Shown here one piece after another: positions 4,844 through 6,421 of a stretch of DNA of 6,421 nucleotides. This DNA is from Candidatus Iainarchaeum sp. (GTDB taxonomy: Archaea; Iainarchaeota; Iainarchaeia; Iainarchaeales; JAAZKV01). How positions within the stretch are numbered: the first letter of the stretch is position 1; every line of letters starts with the position of its first letter. The translations under genes and the position numbers were made by a program. The stretch covers positions 1 through 6,421 of the forward strand of contig JABHJM010000095.1 of the NCBI GenBank assembly GCA_018691995.1, read 5' to 3'. The notes under the pieces were generated by a model that was not told the DNA's origin, did no database searches, and saw only the letters and a list, made by a program, of their open reading frames with translations.

Positions 4844-5532
4844 TCCTTGTCCTGTTTCGCCACGACCGGACGAACTTCTACTTTCGCTTCTTCTTTCACT
4901 GCTTCAACTTTTTCCTCTTTAGGAGTTTCTACAACAGGTGCTTTTTCTTCAGCTTTTGGAGCTTCTTTTTCTCCCTTTGCTTCTTCGAAAGCTTCTTTCA
5001 TTTCATTTTTCTTTTCTTCTTTAGTAACTTTTTCTTCCTTTTTAACTTCTATAATCATTTGTTTTTTAAAGTATGTAATTTTTACTTCCTCGTTACTTGG
5101 TACAATATATCCTGGTTTGTTTACTTTTTTACCATTTATTGCAATGTGTCCGTGAGTAATGAATTGTCTTGCTTGTTTTGCTGTGTTAGCAAGTCCTTTT
5201 CTCCATACAATTGTTTGAAATCTTCTTTCAAGCAGTGCTTCTGGTGTTAATGTTAATACATCTTCAAGTGAAGGAGTTCCGTGTAAAATACCTGTTCTTT
5301 TTAGTGAATCAAGTAATTCTTTTTCTCGAATAACACGTCTTTCTAAATCAAGTGCTAAAAGTTTTCTTGCAATTGCTCTTTTTCCACGCATTGTACTTTC
5401 AGCTTTTAAGAATTCTCTGTTATTTTTCAATCCGTAAAGGTCCTTTATTTCTTTACCCTTAACGATTCTTTCTTTTTGAAAGGCCTTTCTTGGCTTAGAA
5501 TAATTTTTTCTTAATTTTTTTGGATCTCCCAT
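4840..5532 (-). CDS. rps4: Small ribosomal subunit protein uS4 (archaeal S4P) with charged C-terminal tail
   Basis: A primary 16S rRNA-binding protein of the 30S body, 230 residues. The N-terminal part (1-100) has the archaeal MGDPKKLRKNYSKPRKAF start and the helical RGKRAIARKLLALDLE region. The S4 RNA-binding domain spans about 102-160: LERRFQTIVWRKGLANTAKQ, ARQFITHGHIAINGKKVNKPGYIVP. The archaeal family normally ends at about 170-180 residues. Here residues 161-230 form a low-complexity tail with 21 Glu and 17 Lys plus Ala, Pro and Val, probably disordered. Repetitive KEEK and EEKAP units suggest growth by slippage. The ATG at 5530-5532 is preceded by GGTGAG (5537-5542), which overlaps the TAG stop of uS13; the gap is 9 nt. 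It is 5 nt upstream of uS11. Confidence 0.97.
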   Translation of the reverse strand: MGDPKKLRKNYSKPRKAFQKERIVKGKEIKDLYGLKNNREFLKAESTMRGKRAIARKLLALDLERRVIREKELLDSLKRTGILHGTPSLEDVLTLTPEALLERRFQTIVWRKGLANTAKQARQFITHGHIAINGKKVNKPGYIVPSNEEVKITYFKKQMIIEVKKEEKVTKEEKKNEMKEAFEEAKGEKEAPKAEEKAPVVETPKEEKVEAVKEEAKVEVRPVVAKQDKE

Positions 5533-5541
5533 TTAACTCAC

Positions 5542-6009
5542 CTATTTCTTACTATCCTTTTTTGATACACCAACAGTTCCACCTTTTCCTCTGTGTGTGC
5601 TCTTTGTTTTTTGTCCTCTAACTGGTAATCCCCAAGTATGTCTTAATCCTCGGTATGATTTTATTTCAGCTAAACGTTGAAAATCATTTCTTAATTGGAA
5701 GTCAAGATCATTCATTGTCAAATGCTTGTCTTCTCCAGTATCATAATCTCGTCTTCTATTTAATGCCCAAGTTGGTAATCCGTGTTTTGAAGGGTTAGCA
5801 ACAATGTCTTCAAGTTTTTTTACTTCTTCAGGAGTTAGTTCTCCAAGTTTTTTTGTAATAGGAACATTATTTTCCTTGTTAAATTTGTTTGCAATGATTT
5901 GTCCTGTTCTATGACTTATTCCTTTCAATCCTTGGATTGATTCTGAAACAGTTCTAGTTCCATCAAGGTCCTTTCCAACAACACGTACAATATAATTAAT
6001 CTCAACCAT
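5542..6009 (-). CDS. rps13: Small ribosomal subunit protein uS13 (archaeal S13P)
   Basis: A 30S head protein that contacts 50S bridges and P-site tRNA. The product has 155 residues, typical of archaea. The N-terminal NYIVRVVGKDLDGTRTV (5-21) and helix-two-turn-helix IQGLKGISHRTGQIIA (25-40) are as in the family. NPSKHGLPTWALNRRRDYDTGED (72-94) is an archaeal/eukaryotic insertion. The tRNA-contact region SYRGLRHTWGLPVRGQKTKSTHR (118-140) is conserved. The ATG at 6007-6009 is preceded by GTGATG (6012-6017), overlapping the eL14 stop, with a 7-nt gap. In many archaea cbf5/truB lies between L14e and this gene, and it is absent here. Confidence 0.98.
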   Translation of the reverse strand: MVEINYIVRVVGKDLDGTRTVSESIQGLKGISHRTGQIIANKFNKENNVPITKKLGELTPEEVKKLEDIVANPSKHGLPTWALNRRRDYDTGEDKHLTMNDLDFQLRNDFQRLAEIKSYRGLRHTWGLPVRGQKTKSTHRGKGGTVGVSKKDSKK

Positions 6010-6016
6010 TTCATCA

Positions 6017-6232
6017 CTATCCTTTTAGTACCTTTACAACTTCTTCATGTTTTGCATCTTTTCCTACGCTTACTTTATCTTTAAGTGGGAATAAATGTAA
6101 TACATTACATTCTTTTCTTTTTACTTTTTCTCCATCAACAAGTACTTTTCCACTCTTAACGTCAGAAAGAACAACAACTTTTTGTCCTGCTTCTCGTCCT
6201 TTTGTTTTAATACATACTCGTCCAATTTCCAT
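6017..6232 (-). CDS. rpl14e: Large ribosomal subunit protein eL14 (archaeal L14e)
   Basis: A small 50S protein with an SH3-like KOW fold, found in archaea and eukaryotes. The product has 71 residues, at the short end for the archaeal family. The match is clear along the whole length: MEIGRVCIKTKGREAGQKVVV (1-21), GKVLVDGEKVKRKECNVLHLFPL (28-50) and the final DAKHEEVVKVLKG (59-71). A GTG at 6239-6241 would add MII. I prefer the ATG at 6230-6232 because GTGAT at 6237-6241 is the SD, with TATT as spacer. The SD contains the TGA stop of eL34. Genes expected around it in other archaea, cmk before and cbf5 after, are absent, so it links eL34 directly to uS13. Confidence 0.96.
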   Translation of the reverse strand: MEIGRVCIKTKGREAGQKVVVLSDVKSGKVLVDGEKVKRKECNVLHLFPLKDKVSVGKDAKHEEVVKVLKG

Positions 6233-6236
6233 AATA

Positions 6237-6241
6237 ATCAC
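6237..6241 (-). promoter_or_regulatory. Shine-Dalgarno GTGAT of eL14, containing the eL34 stop
   Basis: The minus strand reads AAGTGATTATTATGG. The TGA closes the upstream frame and the ATG at 6230-6232 opens eL14 after a TATT spacer. This removes the apparent GTG start. Confidence 0.7.
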
Positions 6242-6421
6242 TTTGCTTTTTCCATTATTTGTTTTACATATTTTCTATATGTTTGTCCTACTTCATCAAT
6301 TGTTTTAACGCCAGCCATAACTTTTCCATATTCAGTGAATACTTGTTCACGTGGTTTGCTGCTAAGTACTCCTCCAAATGGTACGCTTGGTCTTTTTTGA
6401 CTTTTACTTTTTTTGTTTGCA
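6238..6421 (-). CDS. rpl34e: Large ribosomal subunit protein eL34 (L34e), C-terminal 60 residues only
   Basis: The frame is open from the window edge to a TGA at 6238-6240, so the N-terminus is outside. The visible 60 residues include KRPSVPFGGVLSSKPREQVF (9-28). This aligns with the conserved RPxRPYGGxLCxxCxRE segment of L34e, a 50S protein of archaea and eukaryotes. Where the family has the second Cys pair of its zinc ribbon, this copy has Ser20 and Pro23, so zinc binding seems lost. A helical end (VKTIDEVGQTYRKYVKQIMEKAK) extends past the usual C-terminus. The position directly before eL14 matches the usual archaeal L34e-(cmk)-L14e order and supports the call. I rate the identity as probable rather than certain because the N-terminal half cannot be seen. 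Confidence 0.75.
   Translation of the reverse strand, partial: ANKKSKSQKRPSVPFGGVLSSKPREQVFTEYGKVMAGVKTIDEVGQTYRKYVKQIMEKAK

Noticed and set aside
2070..5250. Other plus-strand frames opposite uS9, uL13, rpoD, uS4 and rpoN
   Set aside because: Their products are Phe/Ser-rich complements of Lys/Glu-rich genes, with no SD and no recognisable domains.
1..6421. CRISPR array, insertion sequence, toxin-antitoxin or phage genes
   Set aside because: No spaced direct repeats, transposase motifs or terminal inverted repeats are visible. Nearly all of the window is accounted for by housekeeping genes.

Overview
This window looks like a stretch of an AT-rich archaeal chromosome (roughly one third G+C by eye). 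All credible genes lie on the minus strand. The archaeal assignment rests on eL34, eL14, eL18, RNA polymerase subunits Rpo3 (RpoD) and Rpo10 (RpoN), a TrmB-family regulator, TATA-like promoter elements and GGUGAU-type Shine-Dalgarno (SD) sites. The low G+C, very tight packing and streamlined gene order make a DPANN-type archaeon (Woesearchaeota/Pacearchaeota-like) my best guess. That is inference, because no rRNA is present.

Read in the direction of transcription (high to low coordinates), the first block is eL34 (cut by the window edge), eL14, uS13, uS4, uS11 and rpoD, with gaps of only 5 to 9 nt. After rpoD come a small hairpin, an approximately 84-nt GC-rich non-coding stretch and tRNA-Leu(UAA). 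The second block follows: eL18, uL13, uS9, rpoN and uS2, again with gaps of 1 to 7 nt. The layout is the classical archaeal alpha-operon/L13-operon arrangement including its tRNA-Leu. Genes often found in it elsewhere are absent: cmk and cbf5 around L14e, and rpoK and enolase between rpoN and S2.

After uS2 an 85-nt gap holds a TATA box and a perfect 12-bp palindrome. It leads into a separate unit: a TrmB-family transcription regulator, an 81-residue charged protein of unknown function and a further unknown ORF that leaves the window. The palindrome is a plausible autoregulatory operator.

At many junctions the upstream stop codon lies inside the SD of the next gene, followed by about four bases and ATG. 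This shows that the upstream GTG starts suggested by simple ORF calling for rpoD, uS11, eL14 and the 81-residue protein are not the true starts, and corrected starts are given. The second-look items are the GC-rich leader before tRNA-Leu, a hairpin that would compete with the tRNA acceptor stem, loss of zinc or Fe-S cysteines in eL34 and RpoD, and charged tails on uS4, uS9 and uS2. I see no defence system, mobile element or CRISPR array.
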